Below, piece by piece: positions 12,759 to 24,470 of a DNA stretch of 64,000 nt. Positions within the stretch are counted from its first letter, which is position 1, and each line of letters begins with the position of its first letter. The translations under genes and the position numbers were made by a program. Origin of the DNA: Malus domestica (taxonomy: Eukaryota; Streptophyta; Magnoliopsida; Rosales; Rosaceae); contig NC_091674.1 of the NCBI RefSeq assembly GCF_042453785.1, positions 19,503,001 through 19,567,000 on the forward strand, given 5' to 3'. The notes below the pieces were generated by a model. It had not been told where the DNA came from. It did not search any database and was given only the letters and a program-made list of their open reading frames with translations.

Positions 12759-13146
12759 TGTTGTAAATTGTGTATGTATGCCCACATGAACATAGTAACC
12801 CCACATGCACATAGTAAACATTTCACAAGTTTAATAGTGTTTTGTTTGCTCTATAAATAGAGCATTACAAGTGTTCAAAAGGGGTGATAAAAAAAAAAAG
12901 GAAGAATTGGAGATGAATGTGAGGGACTCACGGGAGAGAGAGGAAGGAAAGGAAAGAGAGAAAAGAGAGGAAGATGAGAGGAGATAATAGAGAGGGTTAT
13001 TTTTGTACTCCTATTATTTCAAATTATAATGAAAGCACCACTACTGCCCCGAGGACGTACTCCAGTCACACTGATTGTAGAGGAACCTCGTAAATTTTGT
13101 GTCTTGTTTCATTTATTCCACTGCACCCACAGTCGATTTTACAACA
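12759..13146 (+). repeat. 5' LTR of the copia element
   Basis: 388 bp. It contains a CTCTATAAATAGAGC TATA region near 12850 and a purine-rich GAGAGAGAGGAAGG block downstream, probably the start of transcription and leader. Confidence 0.88.
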
Positions 13147-13969
13147 CGTTATCAGCACGAGAAGCTCTCATGTCAGTGGAAAGCACAACGCCACAAATCC
13201 TGTTCACCTCCTTCAGCTGGAATCTCACATATAAGAAACAATTTTCATTTCATCTTCAAATCTCAGTACAATTGATTTTCTTGAAGCAACTATATATATT
13301 GTTGTATGACTGTATATCATCATTTGCAGAAGCAAAATAGTACATACTCAAAATTCGTAAAGAATTTGACAGCTATGTAAACAGCCTCTGAACTCCAACT
13401 TGCGGACCTCGGATTAAAATACTTTCTTCTTGAAAGTTGTTCGTCCACTCAGTATCTACAACATATCAAAATTTCAGAAAACTTTAACGGTGCGATCGTT
13501 GCAGATGTCTGAAATACTAAACCAGTTTCCAATTTCCGCAGAAAACTGGACAGCCACCTTATGAGTACCATAACTCTATTTCTGTAGCTCAAAATCGAAA
13601 TTGTTTCTTCACAAAAGTTGTTTGGTATCCTCTTATCCATATCATACTAAAATTTGAACTAAATCTAACGGTTTGATCTTCTCATAAGTTGCAGACACTC
13701 TTGACTCCAAAACTTATAGGAACCGTTTCGACTTTTTCGAAACTCACCGGAGGAGGAACACCAATTGGAACTTATTGTTACTTTTACTTCCTGAGTAACT
13801 AAAAGGACTTGTTGTTGTGAAATGAAAACATTAATAAAATAAGGACAATTTGGATGGGTGCCCCGACAGAAGTGAAGGGAAGAAATAATAAAAAATAATA
13901 ATAAAGTTGATAGTGGGAAGTTGATGAGACCATCACCATTATGAAAAGAAATAATAAAATTATATATTT

Positions 13970-14280
13970 ATTTATGTGCATGGTGTTGGTTTAAAGCCCA
14001 TGTCACAAGTTCTATTTATTTAAAGCAATTTATTTATAGTGGGTAGAATTATTACCCTTTGCTTTAAAGCTTTGATATTTATGTGAATGGTGCTGAATCA
14101 AAGCCCTTGTCACAATCTTTATTTACTTTAAAGCAATTTATTTACCATGGATGGTTTTACCGCCTATTGCTTTAAGTTTTGATGGTGCTGAATTAAAGCC
14201 CTTGTCACAAGCTTTATTTACTTAAATGCAATTTATTCATTATGGCTGGAATTACCGCCTATTGCTTTAATTTATTTATT
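13970..14280 (+). repeat. Three tandem copies of a ~105-bp repeat in the copia leader
   Basis: Each unit contains ATGGTGCTGAATCAAAGCCC, CTTGTCACAA and an AAGCAATTTATT...TTACCGCCTATTGCTTTAA segment. The copies are imperfect. They lie between the primer-binding-site region and the pol remnants, where non-coding leader is expected. Confidence 0.7.
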
Positions 14281-14599
14281 GTACTTATCTTTTGTTACAA
14301 TGAGTATATATAAGACCCAAAGTTCCTTGATCAGATCAGAACCTGCAGTTTCTTGATCCTCATCATATAAAATGATTGGACCCGAAGTTCCATCATACAA
14401 AAAGATTAGGCATGAAGTCCTTTGATCCTGAAGATCAGGACATGAAATTCCTTGATGAGTACCTTAAGTTTGAAGTGTCACAGTGCCTCAACTTAATTAT
14501 AATAAAGGTCATAAAAGTCTCAGTCCATAGACTATTTAATAAGGACCAGAAGTTCCTTATGTCCATACTTAAAATGGTTTAGCAGAAGCATTTATTAAG

Positions 14600-16533
14600 C
14601 GGATGAAATTGATTACCCGCGCTCTGCTCATGAAAACGAAATTACCAGTTTTCTACATGGGGACATGTCATTTTACATGACGCATTATTAAGTTCGGATG
14701 AGACCAGTTTCCAACCATCAATATTGCTCAGTACAACTCGTGTTTGGGAACTAGCCAAACATTATACATTTACGAGTTTTTGGTTGTGTTATCTATGTGC
14801 CTGTAAGACTGCCACAACGTACTGAAATGAGGCATCATCGTAGATTAGGCATTGATGTTGAACACCATCTATCATTCAATATTTGGAACCCTTGACTGGG
14901 GATATGTCTACCGCATGATTTGTGGACTATGATTTTGATAAGACAGTTTTCCTGCCATTAGGGGGAGAAAATAACATCGTTCCAGAAGAACGATGAGAAA
15001 ATATCATTCCAGAAGAATGATGAGAAAAGACCATTCCAGAAGAACGAAGATAATTTGTCTTATTTTGATTCACGAAACAAACAATGAGAAAATGAAATTG
15101 GAATAATTGAATGATGCAACGAAAGTGATGAAATCACATATACTTACTGCAAATGTACCTACAAGAATTGATGTCCTCATTTGACAATATAATGAGGCAG
15201 TAAATGATTTATCTGTTGAACGTCTGAAGCGTGGCAGACCTTTAGACTCAAAAGGTTCAGTCATTCGAAAAAAAAAAAAAGAATATGGCACTACTGAACT
15301 ATTGCATTCCTGAAGCATAATTGTTGCATGCCAGAAGCATGACAGTCACTGCATGGATAATACGTTCTAGAAAGGACAATCCGCAGACATGAGAATATTG
15401 ATGTCTCTTGCATGTAGCATGATAGACGTATAGGTTCCAATGACTCAACTCCTAGAAGTGGAGATTAAAATCCAAGCTCTATAACGCTCAAAATGAGGTT
15501 ATGATCCGAATTCTCTAAATTACGACTATCCTGGAAGAGATAGTATAATGCCCTTGAAGAGGCAATGGATATCCAAAAGAAATAAAAAAAAAAAAGCTTT
15601 TATGCATGCGCATGCATATGAGAATATGGGATCACGGATTGATGATAACCAATGATAATTTTGGTTTTTACAAGTAGCTACTAAATTCATCAATGAGCTG
15701 TGTTAATATTGAGTCACGTTCTTTTGTTCGTCGACAAAAGAAAAATTATTGGCCAAAATGGAGAAAGGCAATTCCATTACAATTTTGTAAGAACGTGGGC
15801 AAATGAACCTATATATATTTGAATACAATACAAATAGCCAAAGGATGTTGAACCAAGGAGGTTATATATGGGCATTTGTAATACAGTGTAATACACTTAC
15901 ATGATATGACACAAGGTTGTAAACGAGTTCATATGAATGGAGAATTATATAGGAAGGGTTGTGAGTCGCCCACATTATATCTCCATAAGTAAATCCCTCA
16001 AGTATACATGGGAGCAAATTGCTCTGTATAAATTCCAAAGGAAAATGTATCATGAAGTGTAGAAAACTCTTGAAGGATTCAAATTGCTTGAAGTAAGCAT
16101 CTGAAGGGTAAAACATAAAATATGTATTCAATACCAATAGATGATATAAATTGCCTTATTGAGTACTATCATTATGATATTGTTGCAACATACTAAAATC
16201 TCTTGCAAGAGTCAATGACATTAAATTATAACTCTTGAAGAGTTGATGATATTAAATTGGGACTCCTAAAGAGTCTAGAAAAAATTATAAAGTGTTGAAG
16301 GAATTATTGTCTCGAGCTGCAGATCGAACAATCTACCAACACGAATCTTATCCATGATATTTATGATATTAAAAGAACCATATGGATTGAAGATTATGAG
16401 TTGAATACTCATATGATAAAGACACTAAGAATAATCATTTATCTTCGTGAGAGTAAAGATAAATTAATACTTGGTCCAGAAGTACCACATCTTAGTGAAG
16501 TATATGCTTTATTGTATTTGGCACAATACATTG
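14600..16533 (+). pseudogene. Copia pol remnants (integrase C-terminus to reverse transcriptase/RNase H)
   Basis: Translation with many stops and shifts gives recognisable copia pieces. Near 14850-14960 are IFGTLDWGYVYRM and a following CGL...DSFPAI, which correspond to the integrase-to-RT connection. Near 16470 is LILGPEVPHLSEV, followed by ALLYLAQ, from the RT-RNase H connection. Short repeated ATTCCAGAAGAATGATGAG units occur at 14980-15050. Homology stops abruptly after LLYLAQ near 16533, before the usual RPDI motif. Confidence 0.7.
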
Positions 16534-16622
16534 AATGAAATAAAGCTTATTTATTAATATCTCCAAGAAATTACAGATATGTACATACACATGAGTTAAA
16601 ACAAACAAACAGGATGGAGCCT

Positions 16623-17240
16623 TCACAAAGGTTGCTCATGTGAAGCCTCAGTACTCGGAAGTACCCCAGAAGGGGGAGGCACTGGAGATTGATCATGTGG
16701 CACCCCAGTACTTAGCAAAACACCAGAAGGGGAAGGCATCAGTTGCTTTCGGAATCTAGCAACAAACCTCTGGTGATCACTTTGAATTCGACTTTCAGAT
16801 TCCTGCAGTTGGTCGAGCTTTCTTTTCATGCTCGTAGAGTAACTATTTGCAAGCACGTGTAACACCCTATTCTCATGCTTGAGCCCTCTGATCTCTTGTT
16901 TAAGACTTGCCACCTCCGCCATTAATAATTCAACTTGGCGAGTTTGAGCAAGTAGGCGTTGGCCCATATTGGAAACAGAGCCAGCACACTGAACACTGAG
17001 AGCCAAGGAGTCTTGAACGGCCGACTCTTCAGACCGTTCTGAAAGGATCTTGTTATCCCTTGGAGTGAGAAGATTCCTAGCTACCACAGTAGCGGTTATG
17101 TTATTTTTCATCACAGAGTCCCCAACCGTAAGAGGACCATTAGAAGATAAGAAGGACGGGCGCCATATATTATCCTGACGCTGCTCGTCTGTATCACTCC
17201 TAAGACTCAAATCTAAGCAAATGTTAGATGGGCAAGTCAT
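16623..17240 (-). CDS. Retroelement-borne coiled-coil protein of unknown function
   Basis: An intact 205-residue frame starts at an ATG (17240). Residues about 95-165 have heptad-like spacing rich in L, E, K, R (QVELLMAEVASLKQEI, then HENRVLHVL), which suggests a coiled coil. The C-terminus has two proline/serine-rich repeats of the form PSPSGVL.ST...HDQSP. It lies antisense to the host copia element. I know of similar frames only as repetitive, unannotated proteins in rosaceous genomes, and I cannot assign a function. Retention of the frame in a decayed element is notable. Confidence 0.5.
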   Translation of the reverse strand: MTCPSNICLDLSLRSDTDEQRQDNIWRPSFLSSNGPLTVGDSVMKNNITATVVARNLLTPRDNKILSERSEESAVQDSLALSVQCAGSVSNMGQRLLAQTRQVELLMAEVASLKQEIRGLKHENRVLHVLANSYSTSMKRKLDQLQESESRIQSDHQRFVARFRKQLMPSPSGVLLSTGVPHDQSPVPPPSGVLPSTEASHEQPL

Positions 17241-17451
17241 TTTTCAGAAATGATGAAGGAAAAACAGAGGTCAAATAAAATTTCAGAAGTGCCAAGATAG
17301 AGGAAATTTCTACAGGCAGCAACTTTCTGAGCATACTCTTGAACACAATTGATGTCTCTATAAAAGAAGAGGCAGCAGAGCCACTCGTTCAAAGATCGAA
17401 GAGGCATCGCTCTCCGAATTTCAAAAGCCAGATTTTCCTCAATAAAGTTCG

Positions 17452-18560
17452 TTGGCATTTTTCAGACGTAATCCCAGCTTTTTCAGATGTCGCGTGCAAT
17501 TTTGTCAAAGATCTCTGACAAAGTTGAAAACGCGTAAATCTTACTGTTCTATTTACACCACAGTTGCTGACAAGAGTAAAAGCACAGCACCACCACTTGC
17601 TATTGAGAAATCTCTATATATGTCGACCTCTGTTCTCCATAACAAGGCAGACCTGCAACACTGCAAGAATACCTAACTCTTCCTCATCTCCGAGAATGCA
17701 TCTTCAACATAGCATCTCGAAATACTCAGTTTTCTTTCTCTCCGAGAATACCTCTTCAAACATGTCACACCAGAGCAAGATTATCACATATCTTCAGGGA
17801 CCAGAGCAAGATTATCTCATATCATGCAATCTCCCTGTCATTTCCTTTGTCCTTGTTCTTGCCTGCGAAGACAAGGATAAAGAAAGCAATATGTCAGAAC
17901 CTCCACTCAAACTCCCGGTAAGGAACCGACTGCCTGGAACCTTTCCTGATTGCTTACCTAGTGTTGCTATCGAGTAGTCATCTTCAACGGTTGGAGCTGG
18001 GTCTCCAGTCACCAAGAAGTGATGAACCATCCAAATGCAAGGTTTGCACTCCACTCTGGCATCAGAGGGCAAATACTGCCGGAGAAGATGCCACACATGC
18101 ATGGGGGGAAAAGCAGGGAAAATACTACTTAAGCAAGGGGAGCAAGTAAGGAAAGTGAAAATGATACATTGAAGCATGTGGAGACAAGCGCAACAAACGC
18201 GTGCTGATTCATCCCTGACAAAACTAAAGATCACTTGCCACATGAAGCTCCTCATGGTCCAATTTCATTCAAGATCAAGCCTCGAAGGTCTTTGAAGAAA
18301 TCACAAGTCCGATTCAAGATCAAGTGTTCACTACTTTTGAATCAAATTCCGTTCCAGATAAAAGGAGTAAATTCAGACCTTTGGATGCTAGTCTAGCAGA
18401 AAGTCCTACAACCCAGTTCAAGAAAAAGCCTGTGGAAAGTTAACAACAAGTAAAGCAACTCTTTCAGCAACTCTTCTTACTAAGAGACTAAAGCAGAACG
18501 ATCAACGATCAACCTAAATGATTTGAAATCAGGGGGAGCATCCAAAACAGATCAAGATCT
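17452..18560. repeat. Module shared with the retrotransposon at 1-800
   Basis: It aligns by eye with 1-800 (shared TGACAAAGTT, CTATATATGTCGACCT, TATCTCATATCATGC..., GCCTGTGGAAAGTTA) although the LTRs of the two elements are unrelated. It therefore looks like a non-coding block exchanged between, or inserted into, different LTR elements. Confidence 0.65.
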
Positions 18561-18958
18561 TAACGAGTCAATTGAAGACTTATGTGAGCATCCAAGGGGG
18601 AGTGTTGTAAATTGTGTATGTATGCCCACATGCACATAGTAACCCCACATGCACATAGTAAACATTTCACAAGTTTAATAGTGTTTTGTTTGCTCTATAA
18701 ATAGAGCATTACAAGTGTTCAAAAGGGGTGATAAAAAAAAAAGGAAGAATTGGAGATGAATGTGAGGGACTCACGGGAGAGAGAGGAAGGAAAGGAAAGA
18801 GAGAAAAGAGAGGAAGATGAGAGGAGATAATAGAGAGGGTTATCTTTGTACTCCTATTATTTCAAATTATAATGAAAGCACCACTGCTGCCCCCTCGTAA
18901 ATTTTGTGTCTTGTTTCATTTATTCCACTGCACCCACAGTCGATTTTACAACAGAACA

Positions 18959-20050
18959 TGCATTTTTTTTTTGTGAATATAGACATAACCCAATGTATTT
19001 CCAATTACAGTATTTTCAACAATAAATCTTATTCTGGTAGAATTATCAGAAGGACGGATAAAATAATTTGGTATTAAATAGAGTGAGGTTATAATATTAA
19101 AAATTTTCTTTTTTCGAAGATACGATCAGTGGGATTTCAACAATTCTTTATTTGTTTTTCTCTCATTTTTCTCGATATTATTTGTCATTAGACTAATGAC
19201 TGTATGTCTATTTGCTTTTCTTGTTTCCAAGGAACCTCCTCCGTTAGGATTTGTGTTCTATTTTCGGATACGATTTTCTGTATTTTAGGAATCTTCGAAT
19301 ATGATTTATTTGTCCCTTTGTTTGCAATGAAAATTGGTTTGCATTGGCGTTTTATCTTAAGCAAGAGAAACGACTTTTTTAATTGATCGTGCATGTCATG
19401 TTCAATTATTTACTTGAATAAAGTTCGATCTGGAATCTCTAAACAAAGTCTATGCAACATACCAATCAGCAAATTGATATTAAAAAAACTGGTAAATACA
19501 TATATTACGGTAATATATATGTATAATATATATATACTTCTGCTGATTAGTATGAACAAAGACAATGAAAAAGTAGTCATACTCACACCAGTTGCTTCCA
19601 TTACCTTCCATATCTAATCATAACAACTATTTTATGAAGTTAAAAATCATTTGCCATTCAATGACCGGGGAACAAATTGTCAAGACAGAAGGAAGATTTG
19701 ACATTCTACACTAAATACATTTAAACTACATTAAGAAAAATTCGAACTTAGATGCAAAAAAGAAGCAAACTGTTCTAAACAGCTTGATTAAGCTTCGTTG
19801 AGCGTATATGATCATAACTTTAAAAGATTGTTTATTGTTAACATATTTCTTTCTTCTTTGATTTCTATTTCTTGCTTCCCACATTTTGGTAATGAATAAT
19901 AATAAATATTAATAATAATCACGATCATAATACTAATGATAACACAACTGCAACTATGAAACACAGAAAAGTCAAAGGCCAACTCAGTCTCTCTTTATAT
20001 TGGGAAAGGTTTGCACACAGCAAAAGGCTGAAAGTAAAAGTAATGGTCCA
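18959..20050. other. Upstream region of the three-repeat gene
   Basis: AT-rich DNA with no gene I can support. A CTTTATAT motif at 19993-20000 could be a TATA box, but it lies 310 bases before the start codon. Confidence 0.4.
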
Positions 20051-20308
20051 CGTATGAAGGCCGTGAAGATAGAAATTTGCAAGCAGCTACCCTCATCTCC
20101 CTCTTTTACTTTCATGTCACCATAAAACTCATAACTAACGCGTTTGATCCTTCACCAACCATTTTTCAAATCCCGAACGACTACATATATACAACCTCTC
20201 TCTCAAACCTTCTCAACTTACCACCGCCGCCGCCACCACCACCACCCCCCCCCCTCCTCTCTACTTTTTATTTCTCTAGATCTTTCTCTGTGACCAATCA
20301 AGAAAGTG

Positions 20309-21253
20309 ATGGAGGTTGGTGTGTATAGCTCGAGCGGTAAGGAGCACCTATCCTTAACCCCGCGTCGAAAATCAGATCAAGACTTCGGCTCTCGTTATGC
20401 CCTTCTAAAGAAAGCTGATCAAGAGCACAAAGTAATAACTCAATCTAAAGCAACGGAAGTTGGAGGAGCTTATAGCGTTAGTGCTAAAGAGAATTTATCC
20501 TCAAACCTACGGCTGCGCTCACAGCAAGAGTTTAACTCTCGTCCTGCCCCTCAGCTGAATCAAAAGAAAATTGATCAAGAGCATAAAGCAATAAACCAAT
20601 CTAAAGTAATGGACGGAGGAGGAGCTTATAGCGTTGGGGCCAAAGAGCACTTATCCTCGAACCCTCGTCGACGCTCGCAGCAAGGGTTCGACTCTCGTCC
20701 CACCTCGAATCAAAATAAAGCTCAAGACTCCAAAGCAAATCAACCCAAAGTTGTAGCAGCCAATAAGCTTAAGCCTGTATGGGATTGTGGCAGCTCACTA
20801 TACGACTCGTTCGAGCTCGACTCGTTCAAACGCCAACTGGACTCGGCCATATCATGCAGAACCATGTCAATGCCTCATCTATCCGACCGCCGAGCTCCTC
20901 CTCCGCCGCCGCAACCAGCCATCACAGCCTCCAGCAAAAAACCCTCATCAAACAAGCTCTCCCGTTCGATTCAAAAGCTCCTGCGCTCTGTGTTCAAGCC
21001 TAATACCAAACCAAGTAACAGTAACAATTCTGGTGTCGTTTTTAAAGTCCAAGATCATCATCAAGCAAATACCAAGGATGGATTTTACGTTGTGTACAAC
21101 ACGACAGGTGCACTTACGACAATTCCAGAAATGATTCCTCACGAGTTTGATTTCGGTGGTCTCTCCCCAGAGATTGGGGCGTTCGTAAGAAGAACGGGAT
21201 CAGAGCGATTTACAGCTTCGAGGACTGCTAATATTGGTATTTCATGTGCTTAA
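20309..21253 (+). CDS. Plant protein of unknown function with three internal repeats
   Basis: This is a single-exon frame of 314 residues from ATG 20309 to TAA 21251-21253. The N-terminal half contains three copies of a 55-75-residue unit: GVYSSSGKEHLSLTPRRKS, GAYSVSAKENLSSNLRLRS and GAYSVGAKEHLSSNPRRRS. Each is followed by a Q/D-rich, F.SR-containing linker and, for the first two, QEHK.I.QSK. The C-terminal half has VWDCGSSLYDSFELDSFKRQ, SRTMSMPHL-like sequence, a poly-proline stretch, a basic NKLSRSIQKLLRSVFK helix and TIPEMIPHEFDFG. It is hydrophilic and basic, with no signal peptide or membrane span. The C-terminal motifs look like those of an uncharacterised plant-specific family. No function is claimed. 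The frame and codon use look those of a real gene. A C/A-rich tract of CCG/CCA and ten C's lies in the leader at 20221-20256. Confidence 0.78.
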   Translation: MEVGVYSSSGKEHLSLTPRRKSDQDFGSRYALLKKADQEHKVITQSKATEVGGAYSVSAKENLSSNLRLRSQQEFNSRPAPQLNQKKIDQEHKAINQSKVMDGGGAYSVGAKEHLSSNPRRRSQQGFDSRPTSNQNKAQDSKANQPKVVAANKLKPVWDCGSSLYDSFELDSFKRQLDSAISCRTMSMPHLSDRRAPPPPPQPAITASSKKPSSNKLSRSIQKLLRSVFKPNTKPSNSNNSGVVFKVQDHHQANTKDGFYVVYNTTGALTTIPEMIPHEFDFGGLSPEIGAFVRRTGSERFTASRTANIGISCA

Positions 21254-21315
21254 TTAATTAATACTTTTATTAGATATAGCTGTAGAATATGAATAAATAC
21301 GAATTTTTGCAGACG

Positions 21316-21335
21316 TATATGTGTGTGTGTGTGTC
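21316..21335. repeat. (TG)n microsatellite
   Basis: A short TG run in the 3' flank of the three-repeat gene. Confidence 0.8.
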
Positions 21336-21404
21336 CGTATGTAATACGTTTTTACCTTTTTCATATGAATATAATATAGTCTTTTTCTAAGGATATGTAT
21401 ATAG

Positions 21405-21500
21405 ATTGTATTATGAGAACTTTAACTAAAAGTGTATGTAACTGTTTATTTTAACGAAAAATCATATTTTTATACTAAAAAATCAATCATGGTACTATTT
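21405..21500. repeat. Dispersed repeat fragment, related to 24480-24560
   Basis: TTTAACGAAAAATCA, TTTTTATA and TCAATCATGGTA occur in the same order here and at 24505-24550. This marks two copies of one dispersed repeat of unknown class. Confidence 0.6.
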
Positions 21501-21794
21501 ATTTTATTTTTTATTTTGTCCTTATCGTTAAAACTCAAAATTTTCAAATTATTTTTATTAGTTTTTCTTTGTATTATATATTGTACTAAAATCCAATCTA
21601 TCATTTATCAATTTATCATGTCGTTTAGGTGTTAATTAGCAACTATGACAATTTTAATCATGGTTAATTACCATATTTGGTCAATATATGTGTGCCTTGG
21701 TCAAATTTATGGTTACAATAAAATTAATTAACATATTATATATATATGAGAGTGACAACATGATAGATATCTCTTAAACCAAAAATATATATGA

Positions 21795-21800
<6 letters not shown>

Positions 21801-21867
<67 letters not shown>
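21801..21867. repeat. (AT)n microsatellite
   Basis: About 33 uninterrupted AT units. No other signal in the surrounding intergenic DNA (21500-22450). Confidence 0.95.
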
Positions 21868-21868
<1 letters not shown>

Positions 21869-22454
21869 GGGCGTCAGTTAGTTGGTAACACCACACTAAT
21901 ATTTTCAACCTTTAGGTTATTGTTCAACCTAAACCCTAAACTATTAGGTTGCGCACTCTTAACTTTTGCTTTTGTGAAGTAGCTATTTTCTTACATTGAT
22001 AACACAACCTCTAATAATCCGGGTTTTGTTTAGCTTGTTAATTTAGTACGGGTCTGCTTGGAGAATAGAGTCAATTCAGTCATCATAATCTTTCAGTCTA
22101 ATTATAATAATAATATAATATTATGTGTACTTTCTTGTAATGTAATGTTAAATTATAGTTCATGACACCACAAAACGATAAACTAATTTTATACAAGTTG
22201 CTCCCCACTTCCGTGGCTGCGACGGTGCATGTTTGAAAAAGGACACAATCCATGATATTTTACAGATAGGACTACAAAATAACATTAGAACTTGGTGATG
22301 GAGATACTTAGTTGGTGAAATGCATTTATCCAATGTCTCTGTCAATCTAAGCGGTTCGAATACAATACTTGCTGAGGAGGGACCTAATGAGATGATGATG
22401 ATGATGAATGATGATGATAACACTAGAAAACAAAATAAAGTTAGGAAGATCAAT

Positions 22455-22600
22455 TTTTGAACTAAATTTACAAATCAAATAATATGTTATCAGTAGAAAA
22501 TAAGCATGTTAATCAACACTTAAATAATAATTCAATCATCAACATCTATATTATTTGGTTTACAAAATTTGATTTAAATATTTGGTCTCTCTGCATTACC
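22455..22600. mobile_element. MITE, copy 1 of a family also at 26757
   Basis: The left arm GAACTAAATTTACAAATCAA pairs with the right arm TTGGTTTACAAAATTTGATT as inverted repeats. The core TTAATCAAC...TAATAATTCAATCATCAACA is shared with 26757-26912. No coding capacity. Confidence 0.65.
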
Positions 22601-23299
22601 CAAACAAAGAAGCCATTTAGATTTTCATCCTTCAATAAAATTGTTAGTTTCATTAAAACCAAATGTTACACTGAATTCAAATTTTAATATTTTGATTACG
22701 TTCATTTTGTATACGCACAAGTACACTAACGCTATAGGCACATTCATATTCTTCTTTTTAAAAAGGAGATCAGCTGGTAATTTCGCCACAACAGTACACC
22801 CTTCTGAAGGCTGGAAAGATTCACAGAGCCATTTCAGCCTCCTTCTAGCCACCATGGTGTGATTCACCAACAACAAGAATTGAACATAAAACGTGATGTG
22901 TGGAATACAGGCCTAGAATTCATCCCTACATTCATATTCATAATTATATTTCTAGAAATTATGATATAATTACTAGCAAATGCCACACATATTCTGTGTG
23001 AGAAATATAATTTTATTTTTCATAAATATTGTTTTCAATTTTTTGATGGGAGGAGTTATTTTTTTAAGGGGATTGGCAGTTAAGGATAGAGAAAGAGAGA
23101 AAGAGAGAGAATGAGTTTAGTGGGTAGTGATAGAGAGACATATTTGTGAGGTTGAAAAAAAAAGGGTAAATACTTGTTGTGTGAAATTACTTTAATACCC
23201 ATATTTTTTTCCTCTTCTAATATTTTTTTTCCAGTTATGTCTTAAAGGTTATAATAGTAATTTCATTAGTTTTTTTTTATTGACAAAAGAAGTTATATT
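22601..23299. other. Intergenic DNA
   Basis: A/T-rich, with a GAGAAAGAGAGAGA purine block near 23090-23115. No gene seen. Confidence 0.4.
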
Positions 23300-24470
23300 A
23301 AGGGTTTTTATCACAAATGGTCATTGAAATTGACCTACACCATCAAGATGATCCCTAAAATTGATAATCGATCAATGTGGTTCTTAAAAATAGGTGTTAC
23401 AAATCAATGTAGTTCTTAAAAATAGGTGTTACAAATCAATGTGATCATTCCGTCACAATTCTGCAAAAAAATCTGTTATGTGCTAATGTGACAAATAAAT
23501 GGATCTCACAAGTCTTTTTTTTTTAATCACAAATGGTCCCTAAAATTAACCTATACCATCAAAATGGTCCCTAAAATTGAAAATCGATCAATGTAGTCAT
23601 TGAAAATAGATGTCTCAAATCAGTGTGGTCCTTTAGTCATAATTATGTCAAAAATTTTGTTATGTGTTGAGTTGACACATAAATGGGCCCACAAATCTAA
23701 CTAAATAAAAAATAAATTAGAAATATGTCTAATAATTTAATAATTAATTAAAAAAGTTGTCAATCTAGAAACTCAGTCGCGCAATCACCTCCGATCCCAA
23801 TCCATACTATTCTACCTCCATCTATGGTAGCCTTCATCGTCTTTTCTCCAGAACAAAAAAAAAAAAAAAAAAAACTTAAGACACTCATTTTCACACCTTT
23901 CGACACCCTTAATCGAATTGGACAAGGATTAAGACTATCTTTGGTGACAGCTTGGATTGGTGACGACTGTTGTGACTGTACGGTTAATATTTGGGCGATC
24001 GACAACCTCACAACTTTAATCTTGGAGAGCTTGTTAGGCGCTCCCTCGGTGATCTTGGTGACGTGGAGAATGGTGAGCTCTGCCTTGAGCTCTTTGTGCA
24101 AAAACCGCTTTTTGACTTTTTTAATTAATTATTAAATCCACATCAACACATAACAGAAGATTACAGAATTGTGATAAGATGACACATTGATTGGCAACAC
24201 CTATTTTCAAGGACCATGTTGATAGATTTTCAATTTCAGGAACCATTTTGATGGTGCGGGTCAAATGTAGGGACAATTTGTGATAAAAACTCTTATATCT
24301 TGTGGGGCCAATTTATGTGCTACATCAGAACATAACATAAGTTTTGACGGAATTGTGATATAAGGACCATATTGATTTGTGACACCTGTTTTCAGGGATT
24401 ATATTGATAAATTTTCAATTTCAAGGACCATTTTGACGGTGTAGGTCAATTGACCATTTATAATATAAAG
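23300..24470. mobile_element. Composite TIR element carrying gene fragments
   Basis: Two nested sets of inverted repeats are visible. The outer pair is ATCACAAATGGTCATTGAAA on the left and ...GGTCAATTGACCATTTATAA on the right. The inner pair is ATCACAAATGGTCCCT (23527) and AGGGACAATTTGTGATAAAA (near 24270-24290). Internal stretches such as TGTTATGTGTTGA...AATTAATTAAAAAAGT are also mirrored. Between the inner arms lies non-transposon sequence, including part of a ribosomal protein gene. No transposase is present. I could not settle a target duplication. Confidence 0.7.
23979..24090 (-). pseudogene. Captured exon fragment of ribosomal protein L35 (eL29/uL29 family)
   Basis: The minus strand encodes [19 protein letters not shown] followed by [18 protein letters not shown]. 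This is the highly conserved N-terminal part of plant 60S ribosomal protein L35, whose normal sequence here is LKAEL..L.VAKVTGGAPN then [18 protein letters not shown]. Homology stops right after LTV, and both ends continue into unrelated sequence. It is therefore a partial exon inside the TIR element, not a functional gene. Confidence 0.85.

Larger units (their letters stand above)
12759..18953 (+). mobile_element. Degenerate Ty1-copia LTR retrotransposon
   Basis: LTRs at 12759-13146 and 18603-18953 share TGTTGTAAATTGTG at the start and TTTTACAACA at the end. GAACA is duplicated outside (12754-12758, 18954-18958). After the 5' LTR comes CGTTATCAGCACGAG, a primer-binding-site-like motif. Before the 3' LTR is the polypurine tract CCAAGGGGGAG. 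The internal part keeps only broken copia pol traces (14600-16533). From about 16534 it changes to unrelated sequence that includes a minus-strand coiled-coil frame. The 3' LTR lacks 36 bases that the 5' LTR has near 13045-13085. Confidence 0.88.

Noticed and set aside
21791-21982. A Tyr/Ile repeat protein
   Set aside because: It is a translation of the (AT)n microsatellite.
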